Part shown: positions 50,785 through 59,761 of the stretch, in pieces
Position numbering within the stretch: position 1 is the stretch's first letter
How the letters are laid out: every line of letters starts with the position of its first letter
Assembly: GCA_964596165.1 (NCBI GenBank)
Contig: CAZQTW010000018.1
Span: 23,811 to 87,810 of the forward strand
DNA length: 64,000 nt
Direction of reading: 5' to 3'
DNA from: CAYUQT01 sp964596165
Lineage (GTDB): Bacteria; Planctomycetota; Phycisphaerae; UBA1845; JAFGLZ01
The notes under the pieces: generated by a model
What the model was told of the DNA's origin: nothing
Seen by the model: the letters and a program-made list of their open reading frames with translations, nothing else
The model's database searches: none
Program-made: the position numbers and the translations under genes

Positions 50785-52127
50785 GACCGCACCTCCTGGG
50801 CCGCGATCCGGACGCCATCCGACACGTCAGGGCCGTGCAGGATCTTCTGACGCAACAGGAAGACCCAGACGGCGAACAACAGACCGTAGATGAGTGTGAA
50901 CATGATGATGGAGGCCAGGATCTGTCCCGCGGGCACCGTCGGCGAGACGGCATCCTTGGTCCGCAACAATCCGTAGACCGCCCAGGGTTGCCGCCCCACC
51001 TCTGCCGAGAACCACCCAAGCTGGTGGGCGATGAACGGCAGGGGGATCGTCCATAACGAGAGCTTGAGAAAGAGAGTGTTCTCGTACAGCTTCTTCCGCC
51101 GGCGGAGGAACAACCCGTAGCCCGTCAGGCCGATGAACCACAACCCCATCATGACCATCAGCCGAAACGTGTAGAAGGTATAAGGCATCGGCGGGCGGTC
51201 TTCCTTGCGAAAGGCGTTGATCCCCTTGACCTCGGCATTGATGTCGCGGAAGGCCATCCAACTCAGTAGGCCGGGGATGGCGATCCTGGCCCGAACCACC
51301 CCAGCCTCAGGATCGGGAATGCCAAACACGACATAAGGCGCGCGGCGCTGTGTTTCGAAGATGCCCTCCAGCGTCGCCAGCTTCGCCGGTTGCGTGCGGG
51401 CGACCTGCCCCCCGTGATAGTCACCAATCGGAAGTTGAATCACCGAGGAGATGAACCCCACGACAAGGGCCATGTTCAATGAGGTCTTGGCGAACTCAAT
51501 ATGCCGCCGATTGAGCAGGAACCAGGCGCTGACCCCCATGACGAACAGCGCCCCGGTCGTCAAGCAACCGTCCACCGTATGAAGGTATCTCGGTAGCGTC
51601 GACGGATTGAAGACGGCCGCCCAGAAGTCCGTCAGCTCGGCGCGGCCGTTTCGGATCACATATCCCGCCGGCGTTTGCTGCCACGAGTTGGCCACGATGA
51701 TCCAGAACGCCGAGAGCGTCGCACCGATTGCCACCATCAGCGATGCGAACCAGAGCGTTTTGGTCGACACGCGCTTCCAGCCGAAAATCAGGACGGCCAG
51801 AAACGTCGATTCCAGAAAGAACGACAAAATGCCCTCGGCCGCCAGCGGGGCGCCGAAGATGTCGCCCACGTACCGCGAGTAGTTGGACCAGTTCGTCCCG
51901 AACTGGAACTCCATCGTGATGCCGGTGGCCACTCCGACCGCAAAGCTCACCACGAACAGCCCAATCCAGAATCGTGCCAGTTGACGGTCGCGCTCATCAC
52001 CGCTGCGCTTGTACCGGGTCATCATCCAGAAGATGAGCCAGGCCATTCCGATCGTGAGCGACGGAAAGATGAAGTGAAACCCCACCGTCAAAGCGAATTG
52101 AACTCTGGCAAGCCAAACGGGATCCAT
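50781..52127 (-). CDS. cydA: Cytochrome bd ubiquinol oxidase subunit I
   Basis: 448 aa from ATG 52127, which has AGGTG upstream; a longer frame from 52259 adds a low-complexity extension. Haem ligand His in VGFHFIFPSLTIG, the conserved GRQPWAVYGLLRTKDAVSP block and KLATLEGIFETQ are intact. The Q-loop is short compared with the E. coli enzyme. Nine or so membrane spans are visible. Forms the bd oxidase with cydB directly downstream; likely used for microaerobic respiration or oxygen scavenging. Confidence 0.95.
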   Translation of the reverse strand: MDPVWLARVQFALTVGFHFIFPSLTIGMAWLIFWMMTRYKRSGDERDRQLARFWIGLFVVSFAVGVATGITMEFQFGTNWSNYSRYVGDIFGAPLAAEGILSFFLESTFLAVLIFGWKRVSTKTLWFASLMVAIGATLSAFWIIVANSWQQTPAGYVIRNGRAELTDFWAAVFNPSTLPRYLHTVDGCLTTGALFVMGVSAWFLLNRRHIEFAKTSLNMALVVGFISSVIQLPIGDYHGGQVARTQPAKLATLEGIFETQRRAPYVVFGIPDPEAGVVRARIAIPGLLSWMAFRDINAEVKGINAFRKEDRPPMPYTFYTFRLMVMMGLWFIGLTGYGLFLRRRKKLYENTLFLKLSLWTIPLPFIAHQLGWFSAEVGRQPWAVYGLLRTKDAVSPTVPAGQILASIIMFTLIYGLLFAVWVFLLRQKILHGPDVSDGVRIAAQEVRS

Positions 52128-52313
52128 GAGATTGACACCTCGGAGTCTGCTCGCACCCTTCCCTGCCCTAGGGCGAGACAAAAGATTCCCGCACCCTTCA
52201 GGCCGGCGCCGCGCCCCCCTGCGTCCGGTCGGGTTAGATGACGCCGAACCCTCGCGCAATGGCGCGTCGGCATTGTCTCCCCTTCGGTCTTCCCATAACG
52301 GAAAGCCGGGGAG

Positions 52314-52688
52314 CTAGGCCTTCCACAGTCCGTGAAGGTTGCAGTACTCGCGGGCAGTGACTTCGTCGGCCTGGCAGTCAAACGTCGCCTCGGGGGCCTG
52401 ACCCGGCTTGAGGTACTGCCGGCAGATCTTGCCGTCGGCCATGATCTCGACAAACTCGATGTAGTGCTTCTCTTCCATCGGGTGCGGAACGCTCCCGACC
52501 TTTACCTTGATCTTGCCGCCGACCTTCTCGATCACGGGGACGTGTTTCTCCTTCGAGGCATCGACCGTATTCTCAGTCAGCAGCTTCATCGGCTTGCCGC
52601 AGCAACTCAATTCACAGCTTCCGCCGTGAATTACCTCGACGATGAACCCGGTCTCTTTACATTTGTAAACTTGGTTTCTCTCTGCCAC
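52314..52688 (-). CDS. dfx: Desulfoferrodoxin / superoxide reductase with altered iron site I
   Basis: 124 aa from a GTG with AAGGAG upstream. Reduces superoxide to peroxide without making oxygen. The catalytic C-terminal domain is complete: KEKHVPVIE, PHPMEEKHYIEF and EYCNLHG supply the His4-Cys iron ligands. The N-terminal desulforedoxin domain is unusual. Canonical proteins have CxxC then CC; here the first pair is Cys 10 with Thr 13 (YKCKETG), while an extra Cys 25 precedes Cys 29-Cys 30 (GGSCELSCCGKPM). Site I may be rebuilt, or lost. Confidence 0.92.
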   Translation of the reverse strand: MAERNQVYKCKETGFIVEVIHGGSCELSCCGKPMKLLTENTVDASKEKHVPVIEKVGGKIKVKVGSVPHPMEEKHYIEFVEIMADGKICRQYLKPGQAPEATFDCQADEVTAREYCNLHGLWKA

Positions 52689-52800
52689 AGGTCAGTCTCC
52701 TTGTAAGACAGCCGTCGGCCCTCAGCTATCAGTTGCCGGAGTTACACAACCAACCATCCCATCTGCCCGCCAACTTCCGGATTGTGAAGCCTCTTCGTCC

Positions 52801-53517
52801 CTACGTTCTTCTTGCCGCGTCGTAACGTCGCCCGACTTCGTCCCAGTTAATAATGCCCATGATCGCCTTGACATAGTCCGCACGTTTGTTCTGGTACTTG
52901 AGATAGTACGCGTGTTCCCACACATCGATCACCAGCAACGGGACGGCTCCCGCGATGATCTGGTTCTCGTGCTTCTCAACTTGGAGGGGTAGCAGCCGGC
53001 GGCCCATCGGCTCGTAGGCGAGCACGCCCCAACCGCTGCCGGCCACCGTGTTGCTCACTTCGGTCAGGCAGGCCTTGAGCGTGTCGACGCCGCCGAACTG
53101 AGCCTTGATCGCGTCGGCCAGGGCTCCGCCCGCCTCCGTCGGCTTGGGGCTCAGGTTGGCGAAATAGAGCGCGTGCAGGACGTGTCCCGACCCGTGAAAG
53201 GCGATTGCCCGAGCAATCGCCTGCGCGGTCGCGTAGTCGCCCTTCTTACAGGCCGCGTCGCACTTCTCCAGTGCCGTGTTCAGTCCGGCCACATAGGCGG
53301 CGTGGTGCTTGCCGCTGTGCAGGTTCAGTGTCGCCGCATCCAGTACGGGCTCGAGCGCGTCGGCCGGATACGGCAGCGGCGGCAACTTGTAGGGAATGAT
53401 CCCCCCCTGGTCCCCTTGGGCGGCCATGACCTCGGAATTCACCAGCCTCAACATCGCGGAGCCGGCTGCCGAGATGCCCGCCCACTTCAACACGTCACGT
53501 CGGGATGCAGTACCCAT
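52801..53517 (-). CDS. sod: Exported Fe/Mn superoxide dismutase
   Basis: 238 aa. A twin-arginine signal (SRRDVLKWAG) and a hydrophobic stretch place it outside the cytoplasm; AAGGAG lies upstream. The Fe/Mn-SOD ligands are present: His in SGKHHAAYV, His in FHGSGHVLHALYF, then Asp and His in LLVIDVWEHAYYLKY. The SOD C-terminal block is followed by NWDEVGRRY. Converts superoxide to oxygen and peroxide. Together with the cytoplasmic superoxide reductase beside it, it gives defence on both sides of the membrane. Confidence 0.93.
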   Translation of the reverse strand: MGTASRRDVLKWAGISAAGSAMLRLVNSEVMAAQGDQGGIIPYKLPPLPYPADALEPVLDAATLNLHSGKHHAAYVAGLNTALEKCDAACKKGDYATAQAIARAIAFHGSGHVLHALYFANLSPKPTEAGGALADAIKAQFGGVDTLKACLTEVSNTVAGSGWGVLAYEPMGRRLLPLQVEKHENQIIAGAVPLLVIDVWEHAYYLKYQNKRADYVKAIMGIINWDEVGRRYDAARRT

Positions 53518-53657
53518 ACCATGTCTCCTTCACCTGTATTCGGTCGCAACACCTTCGCAGAGTATCAAGCTCGCCGTTCCGAACGCCCGCTCCCTTCCCC
53601 CTGCGTTCCCATCGTGGATTCGACAGGAACAGATGGAGTCCGCTCCCCGTCACCGCC

Positions 53658-54230
53658 CTAGTAGTTCTCCGCCAGGACCTCAAAGTGCGCCTGGGGATGC
53701 GCGCACGCGGGGCAGGCGGTCGGCGCCTCAAGCCCCTCGTGAACGTATCCGCAATTGCGGCATCGCCAGACAACAGGCTTGTCCTTCTTGAACACCTTGC
53801 CGGCCTCGACATTGGCCAGAAGGGCTCGATACTGTTTCTCATGTTGCCTTTCGGCCACGCAGACGAATTCGAAGACCTTCGCGACGGCCTCGAAGCCCTC
53901 CTCACGTGCCACCTTGGCAAAAGACGGATAGAGCCTGCTCCACTCCTCATGCTCGCCGCCCGCGGCGGCCCTCAGATTCTCCGCCGTCTTGCCGATCACG
54001 CCGGCAGGGAATGCGGCGGCAATCTCGACCTCGCCCCCTTCGAGAAACTTGAAGAACCGCTTGGCGTGTTCCTTCTCCTGTTCGGCGGTCTCCTGGAAGA
54101 CCGCGGAGATCTGAACGAACCCCTCATCTCGCGCTTTGCCAGCGAAGTAGGTATATCGGTTCCTCGCCTGGGACTCTCCTGCGAACGCCATTAGAAGGTT
54201 CTTTTCCGTCTTCGATCCTTTGAGACCCAT
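53658..54230 (-). CDS. rbr: Rubrerythrin
   Basis: 190 aa from ATG 54230 with GAGGAG upstream. The N-terminal four-helix diiron domain has LLMAFAGESQARNRYTYF, FQETAEQEKEHAKRF and EFVCVAERQHEKQY, which supply the Glu and His ligands. The C-terminal rubredoxin-like domain has WRCRNCGYVHEG and CPACAHPQAHF. Rubrerythrins reduce peroxide in anaerobes with electrons from rubredoxin. A candidate rubredoxin is encoded at 26358-26519. Confidence 0.95.
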   Translation of the reverse strand: MGLKGSKTEKNLLMAFAGESQARNRYTYFAGKARDEGFVQISAVFQETAEQEKEHAKRFFKFLEGGEVEIAAAFPAGVIGKTAENLRAAAGGEHEEWSRLYPSFAKVAREEGFEAVAKVFEFVCVAERQHEKQYRALLANVEAGKVFKKDKPVVWRCRNCGYVHEGLEAPTACPACAHPQAHFEVLAENY

Positions 54231-54299
54231 TTCATCGCTCCTCTTCTGGTCTTGGTGAACTGAAACCGGAATCGTCTTGAACTCACTCGCACCCCAACG

Positions 54300-54329
54300 C
54301 ATGCATCAAGACCGCTGGTGAGATGCATG
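54300..54329. promoter_or_regulatory. Dyad upstream of the rubrerythrin gene
   Basis: CATGCATC (54300-54307) and GATGCATG (54322-54329) form a perfect 8-bp dyad with a 14-base spacer, 70-100 bases before the rubrerythrin start and in the gap behind the cupin gene. It could be an operator for a stress regulator or the cupin gene terminator stem. Confidence 0.4.
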
Positions 54330-54384
54330 AGCGGGGTAGGCCCTTGATCGCGACATGTCGTGCTTGACCAATGAGCATAAGGGA

Positions 54385-54756
54385 TTACGTGGTGCTTCGC
54401 AAACGCATCATCGTCAAGAGCATTTTGAACCGTCCGACCGCCTTGACCGCATGAGGCACGTTGGCGGGCATCAGTACCATCTGGCCGGCCGACGCGGCAA
54501 TGGGCTTTCCACCGATCGTCAGCTCAACCTCACCTTCAAGGACCTGAACGACGGCATCGAACGGGGTGGAGTGTTCGCTGAGCCCCTGGCCCTTGTCACA
54601 TGCGAAGAGCGTGAGTGTCCCCGCCTCGTTTTCGACGAGCGTTCGGCTCACGATTGCCCCTTCGCCATACGACACCAGACCGGCAAGATCGACCGCTTCG
54701 GCTGCCGGCAGTTTACCGACGGCCCCGCACCCGTGGGATTCTCCTTGTGTGCTCAC
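54385..54756 (-). CDS. Cupin-domain protein
   Basis: 123 aa from a GTG with GAGGAG upstream. A single beta-barrel cupin: motif 1-like LSEHSTPFDAVVQVLEGEVE and motif 2-like GQMVLMPANVPHAVKA. Only part of the usual HxH metal set is present (His 63 or so and PHAV). Small cupins of this type often bind metals or small ligands; the substrate is unknown. It begins 15 bases after the Cu/Zn efflux permease stop and shares its operon. Confidence 0.88.
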   Translation of the reverse strand: MSTQGESHGCGAVGKLPAAEAVDLAGLVSYGEGAIVSRTLVENEAGTLTLFACDKGQGLSEHSTPFDAVVQVLEGEVELTIGGKPIAASAGQMVLMPANVPHAVKAVGRFKMLLTMMRLRSTT

Positions 54757-54771
54757 TGTTACTACTCCTCG

Positions 54772-56046
54772 TTAGGGATGACCGGCAACGGCGTCCTCGC
54801 GGACGGCAAATCCCAGCCCTTCTATCGCCACGCGCAACCGGTGACGATTCAGGTGATTCCCCACGATGGCCGCCTGTTGAGTCTGGAGATCCACTCGAAC
54901 CGTCCGGACACCCGAGACCCCTGACAGTGCCTTTCGGACCCTCTCCACGCAATGATCGCACGTCATCCCGCTGATCGACATCAGAATCGTCTCATCCGAA
55001 GACGTCGACCCGGAATCGATCGCCCCGGCCTTCGGAGACCGGCGAATCACGAGGGCGTAGGTCATCACGCCCAACAACACCAACGCGCTGAGGTGGCTGA
55101 AGATCTCCGGCGACAGATCGTGCACGTGATGAGGGTATGCGGGAACGATGCCGCTGGTGAACAAATGGTCGAGCGCGAGTCCCGATGCCAACGCACTCAG
55201 TGCGATGCTCATCAGGTAAATGCAGGCCGCGCGGCGACCCATGACGTTCCATATCATGGCGATGGTCGCTCCGTTGGTCGCCGGTCCGGTCATCAAGAAG
55301 ACGAGCGCCGCGCCTACCGATATCCCCTTGGCGATCAGCGCGACCGCGATGGGAACCGATGCCGTCGCACAAACGTACATCGGAACGCCGACGAGCATCA
55401 TCACCAGCATCGTTCCCATGCCGCCGCCCAATACGCCCGCGAAGTAGTCGTCGGGCACAAGGGCGGTGATGACCCCGGCGAGGATCAAGCCCACCACGAG
55501 ACTCTTGCCGATGTCTCGAGGCAACGCCACGAACCCATGGTGAAGTGCTCGGTATAGGCGGCCATGCGCCCCAGTACCCTCGCAACAAGCGTCAGGACCG
55601 TCGTTCGGGGCAGAGGGTTGCTCTGACTCGCGAGGACCGAGGATCGTTACCAGGACGCCGCCGGCAATGCCGCTGATCAGTGCGGCCAATGGGCGAAACA
55701 CGGCCACTACGCCTCCCAGGAGGCTGTAGGTTACCAAAATGCTGTCCGCCCCCGTTTGAGGGGTCGAGATCAGAAACGCCGTTGTTGCCCCGCGACTCGC
55801 CCCATGCCTTCTCAGTGAGGCTGAAACCGGTATAACACCGCAGGAGCACAAGGGTAGAGGTACCCCGAAGGCGGCTGCCTTGAGCACGGGTAGAAGACCC
55901 CTGCCGCCAAAATGCCGTTGCACACTCTCGGGCGGAATTAAGACCGACAGGACCCCGGCCACCAGAAACCCGAAAAGAAGGTACGGAGCCATTTCGGCCA
56001 GTACGCGCCAAGAGTCAACGCAGGTGTTTAAGACGAATTCCAACAC
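54772..56046 (-). CDS. Cu/Zn efflux permease (SO_0444-like) with C-terminal heavy-metal-associated domain
   Basis: 424 aa from a GTG with no clear ribosome site. About eight to ten membrane spans; the PLPLCSCGVIPVSASLRRHG block with a Cys-Ser-Cys site and LISTPQTGADSI are typical of the SO_0444-type permease family. Residues 350-424 are an HMA domain with the metal motif GMTCDHCVERV. A Gly-Pro-rich Cys-containing loop lies near 150 (DACCEG). Probably exports copper or zinc ions, fitting an oxidative-stress setting where metals aggravate damage. The cupin follows in the same unit. Confidence 0.88.
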   Translation of the reverse strand: MLEFVLNTCVDSWRVLAEMAPYLLFGFLVAGVLSVLIPPESVQRHFGGRGLLPVLKAAAFGVPLPLCSCGVIPVSASLRRHGASRGATTAFLISTPQTGADSILVTYSLLGGVVAVFRPLAALISGIAGGVLVTILGPRESEQPSAPNDGPDACCEGTGAHGRLYRALHHGFVALPRDIGKSLVVGLILAGVITALVPDDYFAGVLGGGMGTMLVMMLVGVPMYVCATASVPIAVALIAKGISVGAALVFLMTGPATNGATIAMIWNVMGRRAACIYLMSIALSALASGLALDHLFTSGIVPAYPHHVHDLSPEIFSHLSALVLLGVMTYALVIRRSPKAGAIDSGSTSSDETILMSISGMTCDHCVERVRKALSGVSGVRTVRVDLQTQQAAIVGNHLNRHRLRVAIEGLGFAVREDAVAGHP

Positions 56047-56281
56047 GCTACACCGTCATGGAAGTGCCGCAACTCTTCAAGGCATTAGATGCTTTTGGGC
56101 CCCAACGAATTCCAAGCCGAGCGAGGCGGAAATCGTAAGGGCCGGGACCATCCGACATGGACCCAAGCCTGAACCCTGGTGTAACGGGAGTCAAGAGGTT
56201 ACACATCAGAGTCCGTCTCCTCTTGCCAACGACACTCGCCCCGTGGATACTCGGGCACAGTTCGTCGGATGGAGACACCCC

Positions 56282-56467
56282 GTGAAGCTTGACACGCTGA
56301 ATGAGCCCAAGGTCCGGCAATTGGGGGAGGGCATCGTGGCGATCCTGTTCATCGCCATAACCGAGCCGCGTGGGCCGCACCTGCCCCTTCAGGGTGACCG
56401 GCGGATTGCGGAGGGAATCGCCGAACAGCTTGAATCCACTCGCGGCGACGGGCCTGTAATGCAATAG
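56282..56467 (+). pseudogene. Truncated creatininase-family gene
   Basis: From GTG 56282 (GGAG upstream) the frame reads KLDTLNEPKVRQLGEGIVA then ITEPRGPHLPLQGDRRIAEG and stops after 61 residues. This resembles the start of creatininase/amidohydrolase proteins, where the usual motif is EQHGPHLPLGTD. The metal-binding Glu-His and Asp are partly changed (EPRGPH, QGDR), and the rest of the roughly 240-residue enzyme is absent. Probably a broken 5-prime remnant. Confidence 0.5.
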
Positions 56468-56479
56468 GAGACACAGTCG

Positions 56480-56875
56480 ATGCCCAAGAAGCAACCGCAC
56501 GCTCCGGAGGCGTTTAAGGACTACAAGGGCCCATACTCGGTTGCCCTGACCTGCGGTGATCTGATCGTCGTATCGGGGCAAGTTGCCCTCGACCCGAAGA
56601 CCAAGAAGGCCCTCGGTACGGACATCAAGGAACAGGCCAAGATCACCCTCGACAACGTCAAGAATGCCCTGGCATCCGCCGGTGCCACGATGGACGACTG
56701 CGTCAAGATCGGCGTTTTCCTGGCGGACATCGGCGATTTCAACGCCTTCAATGAGGTCTATCGCACGTACTTCAAGGAACCGTTGCCGTGCCGGACATGC
56801 GTTCAGGCGGTATTGTGGCCCGGCGCCCTGGTCGAGATCGATGCGTGGGCCGTCCGTGGCGCGGGCGGACAGTGA
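56480..56875 (+). CDS. RidA family protein
   Basis: 131 aa. Hydrolyses reactive enamine or imine intermediates made by PLP enzymes. The family blocks are intact: VSGQVALDPKTKKALG, IKEQAKITLDNVKNALASAG, DFNAFNEVYRTYF and the substrate-binding Arg in LPCRTCVQA (family PARxxV, here with Cys either side). AGGAG precedes the ATG. It begins 12 bases after the creatininase remnant, in the same direction. Confidence 0.92.
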   Translation: MPKKQPHAPEAFKDYKGPYSVALTCGDLIVVSGQVALDPKTKKALGTDIKEQAKITLDNVKNALASAGATMDDCVKIGVFLADIGDFNAFNEVYRTYFKEPLPCRTCVQAVLWPGALVEIDAWAVRGAGGQ

Positions 56876-57086
56876 CGCGCGGGATCCGGGCCGATGATTC
56901 CGCCGGACCACATTCCATTGGGTCCGCGACCCTGAAGGATCGGACAACGGAATCGGCATGAACTGCTTTTTCAGGCGGCTTTGCCTAAGGCAGACAGGCA
57001 GAGCAGTCGGTCAACGTGTGGAACATGCGACGCAGCCTTGCCGCCTCCGTGGCCGGATCGCTACGCTTGAACGAAGGAGATTCAAC

Positions 57087-58076
57087 GTGAAACGGGCATT
57101 TCCGACGGCGCTCGCGATGACGGTCGTGTTGTCGGCGCCCTATCCCGCCGCCGGCCAAGAACCTTTGCGCCGGATGCGATACACCCACCGCTCCAAAGAC
57201 CAAGCTATCGCCTGGCAGAAGCAAGTTCGAGCCGACTTGTTCAAGGTGCTCATGTTGGAGGATCTGCTGAGTCACGCAATTCCCTTCCATGAGACGCCGG
57301 TTTCCTCCACGGGTAAGGGCAAGTACGAGCTAAGAGAGCTGGAGATCAACTCCACCCCCGGTCGGAGGATAAGGGTAGTCCTGGCGGTTCCCGCCGCCGT
57401 GAACGAGCGCAGCCCGGCGGTGGTGTGCATCCATGGCCATGGAGGCAATCGAAACACCCCGTACGATCGTTCATCCGTCTACAAGGGCTTCGCCACCGCG
57501 TTGGCCGAGGCGGGTGCCGTCACGATTTCCACGGACGTCGGTCAACACAAGGTGTACGAAGACGGTCGTACGCTCATGGGCGAGCGTCTCTGGGATGTCA
57601 TGCGCTGCGTGGACTACCTCGTCTCAATGAAGGAGGTCGACTCGTCGAGGATCGGCTGCGCCGGCCTGTCGCTTGGCGGCGAGATGGCCATGTGGCTCGG
57701 CGCGATGGACGAGCGGGTCGGCGCCACGGTCTCGGCCGGGTTTCTGACTACCATGGACCAGATGGAGAAGAACCACTGCATGTGCTGGAAGTTTCCCGGA
57801 CTGCGGGAGCGGGTCGACTGGACCGACGTCTATTCTCTGATCGCGCCGCGGGCGCTCCAGTGCCAGAATGGCCTTAAGGAAGGCCCGAACGACTTCTATG
57901 TGCCCATCGCCCGAAAAGCACTGGAGGAGATTAAGGTCATCTATGCCGATTTCGACCGGCCGGACAAGCTGGAACTGGACGTCCACGACGGCGGCCATGA
58001 AATCGACTTGCCTGCCTTGACGGCATTTTTCAAGAAACACCTCACGTTCGGGGGCTTGGGTAATCACTCGAGATAG
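57087..58076 (+). CDS. Secreted alpha/beta hydrolase, acetylxylan-esterase or dienelactone-hydrolase-like
   Basis: 329 aa from GTG 57087 with AAGGAG upstream; a longer frame from 56958 would bury the signal peptide. The signal ends near AAGQ. Catalytic elements: oxyanion loop CIHGHGGNRN, nucleophile elbow GCAGLSLGGEM (Ser) and the His in VHDGGHEIDLPAL. The family covers acetylxylan esterase-like and glucuronoyl-type enzymes that strip ester groups from plant polymers. Its last 13 bases overlap the stop end of the convergent alkaline-phosphatase-fold gene. Confidence 0.85.
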   Translation: MKRAFPTALAMTVVLSAPYPAAGQEPLRRMRYTHRSKDQAIAWQKQVRADLFKVLMLEDLLSHAIPFHETPVSSTGKGKYELRELEINSTPGRRIRVVLAVPAAVNERSPAVVCIHGHGGNRNTPYDRSSVYKGFATALAEAGAVTISTDVGQHKVYEDGRTLMGERLWDVMRCVDYLVSMKEVDSSRIGCAGLSLGGEMAMWLGAMDERVGATVSAGFLTTMDQMEKNHCMCWKFPGLRERVDWTDVYSLIAPRALQCQNGLKEGPNDFYVPIARKALEEIKVIYADFDRPDKLELDVHDGGHEIDLPALTAFFKKHLTFGGLGNHSR

Positions 58077-59761
58077 CCCAAATCGGTGAGCCTCTCGGTG
58101 AGCGCCTTCATCTCTTCGCTGGAGTAGATCTGCTGTTCGACTTCGGCGCGATCGCGCCTCTGCGGAGGCTCGAACTCGACGGCGAGCGGGACGTCGAACA
58201 AGTCAACGAGAGGCCGACCTTCCATGTCCGCCGGCACGGGCTGTCCGATACACGCCAAGATCGTCGGCGCGATATCCGCAATGTGGGCGTTGAGTGTCGC
58301 TCCCGATCGAACGTGCGGCCCATAGACGGTCAGGATCCCTTCCACGCGGTGCGTGCCTTCCATACGACGATCGCTCGTCCATCGCACGGCGCCGAATCCT
58401 CGAATCTTTCGAACGACGGCCAACCCCTCCGCGGGCGCCAGCAACAGGTCGGGCATCCACTCGCTGTCCTCCCGCTTGCAGTTGTACAACTCCTCGGGCT
58501 TGTACACCTGGGGGAACACACGGCACCGGCCCAGCTTCGGATGGTCGCACGTCACGTCCTGAAAACGCCGGATCAGGTCCTCCCGAAGCGATTCATATTC
58601 GGACGGCTCGACGATGCCGCCCGGCCAACGATCCTTTCGTGTGATGTACAAGAATCCGTACATGCCCGCGTGCATGACACAGGCCTTCGTCCGATTCCAG
58701 TCGACCGCCAAGTCCCGTTCGATGGGTGTCGTCGGCTCTGCAAAACGACTGGTCTTGGGCGTGGTCAGGCGGTTCCACAAGTGTGCGGAACGTGTTCGGA
58801 GCCGTTCAAGCGGGCTTCGCAGTCCGAGATAGCCCCAACGATTCAGCAGGTAGTTCGGCTGGGCCTTGCCGTCCAGGCTGCCGTGGCCATGATCGGACAT
58901 GATGATGGTCACGGCTTGCCGCTTCCGCGCCAGGTCCGCGAGTTGGCCGATGGTCCTGTCCAAGTGCTCGAAGCAGCGAACGACCATTTGCGTCCGCTCG
59001 GGGTCGACGTCGGAGCCGTGCGGCGGAAGATAGCGCCAAGCCTTGTGCTGGAGGTTGTCGACCAGCTTGAACAGAACCATCATCACATCCCAGCCGTAGC
59101 GATCGGTACAAAGCTCGGCGATCTGACGCCCCTGATCGAAGCTTCCGGAAATGTAGTTCATGTTTTCGGCAAAGACCTGCCGTCCGCCGAACACCCGGCG
59201 CTTCCAGTTGGTGCGATAGGTATAGTCCGGCCAGCGGCGGAGGATTTCATCCTTCAGGTCCGCCGGATAGGTGAAGTCCGAGGTGACCCCCGGCGTCTCG
59301 AACCCGGAAATCATGAAGCCATTCACGGGACTGGGCGGATAGGTCATCGGCAGGTTGATCGAACCGACTCGGACGCCCTTTTCCGACAGGATCTCCCAAA
59401 TGGTCTTTTCAAGGATGGCTTGTGTGTGATTGAAGCTGAGCGTATTGGTCCGAACGTCGTATTTCTCAAAATCGATGATTCCGTGACGACCGGGCCCTTT
59501 GCCGGTCATGAACGTTGTCCAGGCAGCCGGTGTTATGGGCGGGCGCGTGGATTCAAGTATGCCCGACGTGCCCCCGGCAACCAGGCGACTGAGATGAGGC
59601 ATATGGCCCTGGTCCATCAGCGGGGTCAGGACGTCAAACGTCGCCCCGTCGAGTCCTATGATCAGTACCCTGTCCGCGATCCGTGGCACGGACCCTTGCC
59701 CTTGGCCTGCCGCCGAGTCGGCATCGCCCAATTCCGAACGAACTATCCCCTTTTCACTCAT
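58064..59761 (-). CDS. Alkaline phosphatase superfamily (phosphodiesterase-type) protein
   Basis: 565 aa from ATG 59761; frames from 59887 and 59977 add a low-complexity N-terminus. The superfamily signature is intact: VLIIGLDGATFDVLTPL with the metal-binding Asp, PAAWTTFMTGKGPGRHGI with the Thr nucleophile, IIMSDHGHGSLDG with the Asp-His ligands, and EGTHRVEGILTVYGP with the last His. It resembles type I nucleotide pyrophosphatase/phosphodiesterases. No signal peptide is visible, so it may be cytoplasmic. The role is unknown. Confidence 0.87.
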   Translation of the reverse strand: MSEKGIVRSELGDADSAAGQGQGSVPRIADRVLIIGLDGATFDVLTPLMDQGHMPHLSRLVAGGTSGILESTRPPITPAAWTTFMTGKGPGRHGIIDFEKYDVRTNTLSFNHTQAILEKTIWEILSEKGVRVGSINLPMTYPPSPVNGFMISGFETPGVTSDFTYPADLKDEILRRWPDYTYRTNWKRRVFGGRQVFAENMNYISGSFDQGRQIAELCTDRYGWDVMMVLFKLVDNLQHKAWRYLPPHGSDVDPERTQMVVRCFEHLDRTIGQLADLARKRQAVTIIMSDHGHGSLDGKAQPNYLLNRWGYLGLRSPLERLRTRSAHLWNRLTTPKTSRFAEPTTPIERDLAVDWNRTKACVMHAGMYGFLYITRKDRWPGGIVEPSEYESLREDLIRRFQDVTCDHPKLGRCRVFPQVYKPEELYNCKREDSEWMPDLLLAPAEGLAVVRKIRGFGAVRWTSDRRMEGTHRVEGILTVYGPHVRSGATLNAHIADIAPTILACIGQPVPADMEGRPLVDLFDVPLAVEFEPPQRRDRAEVEQQIYSSEEMKALTERLTDLGYLE

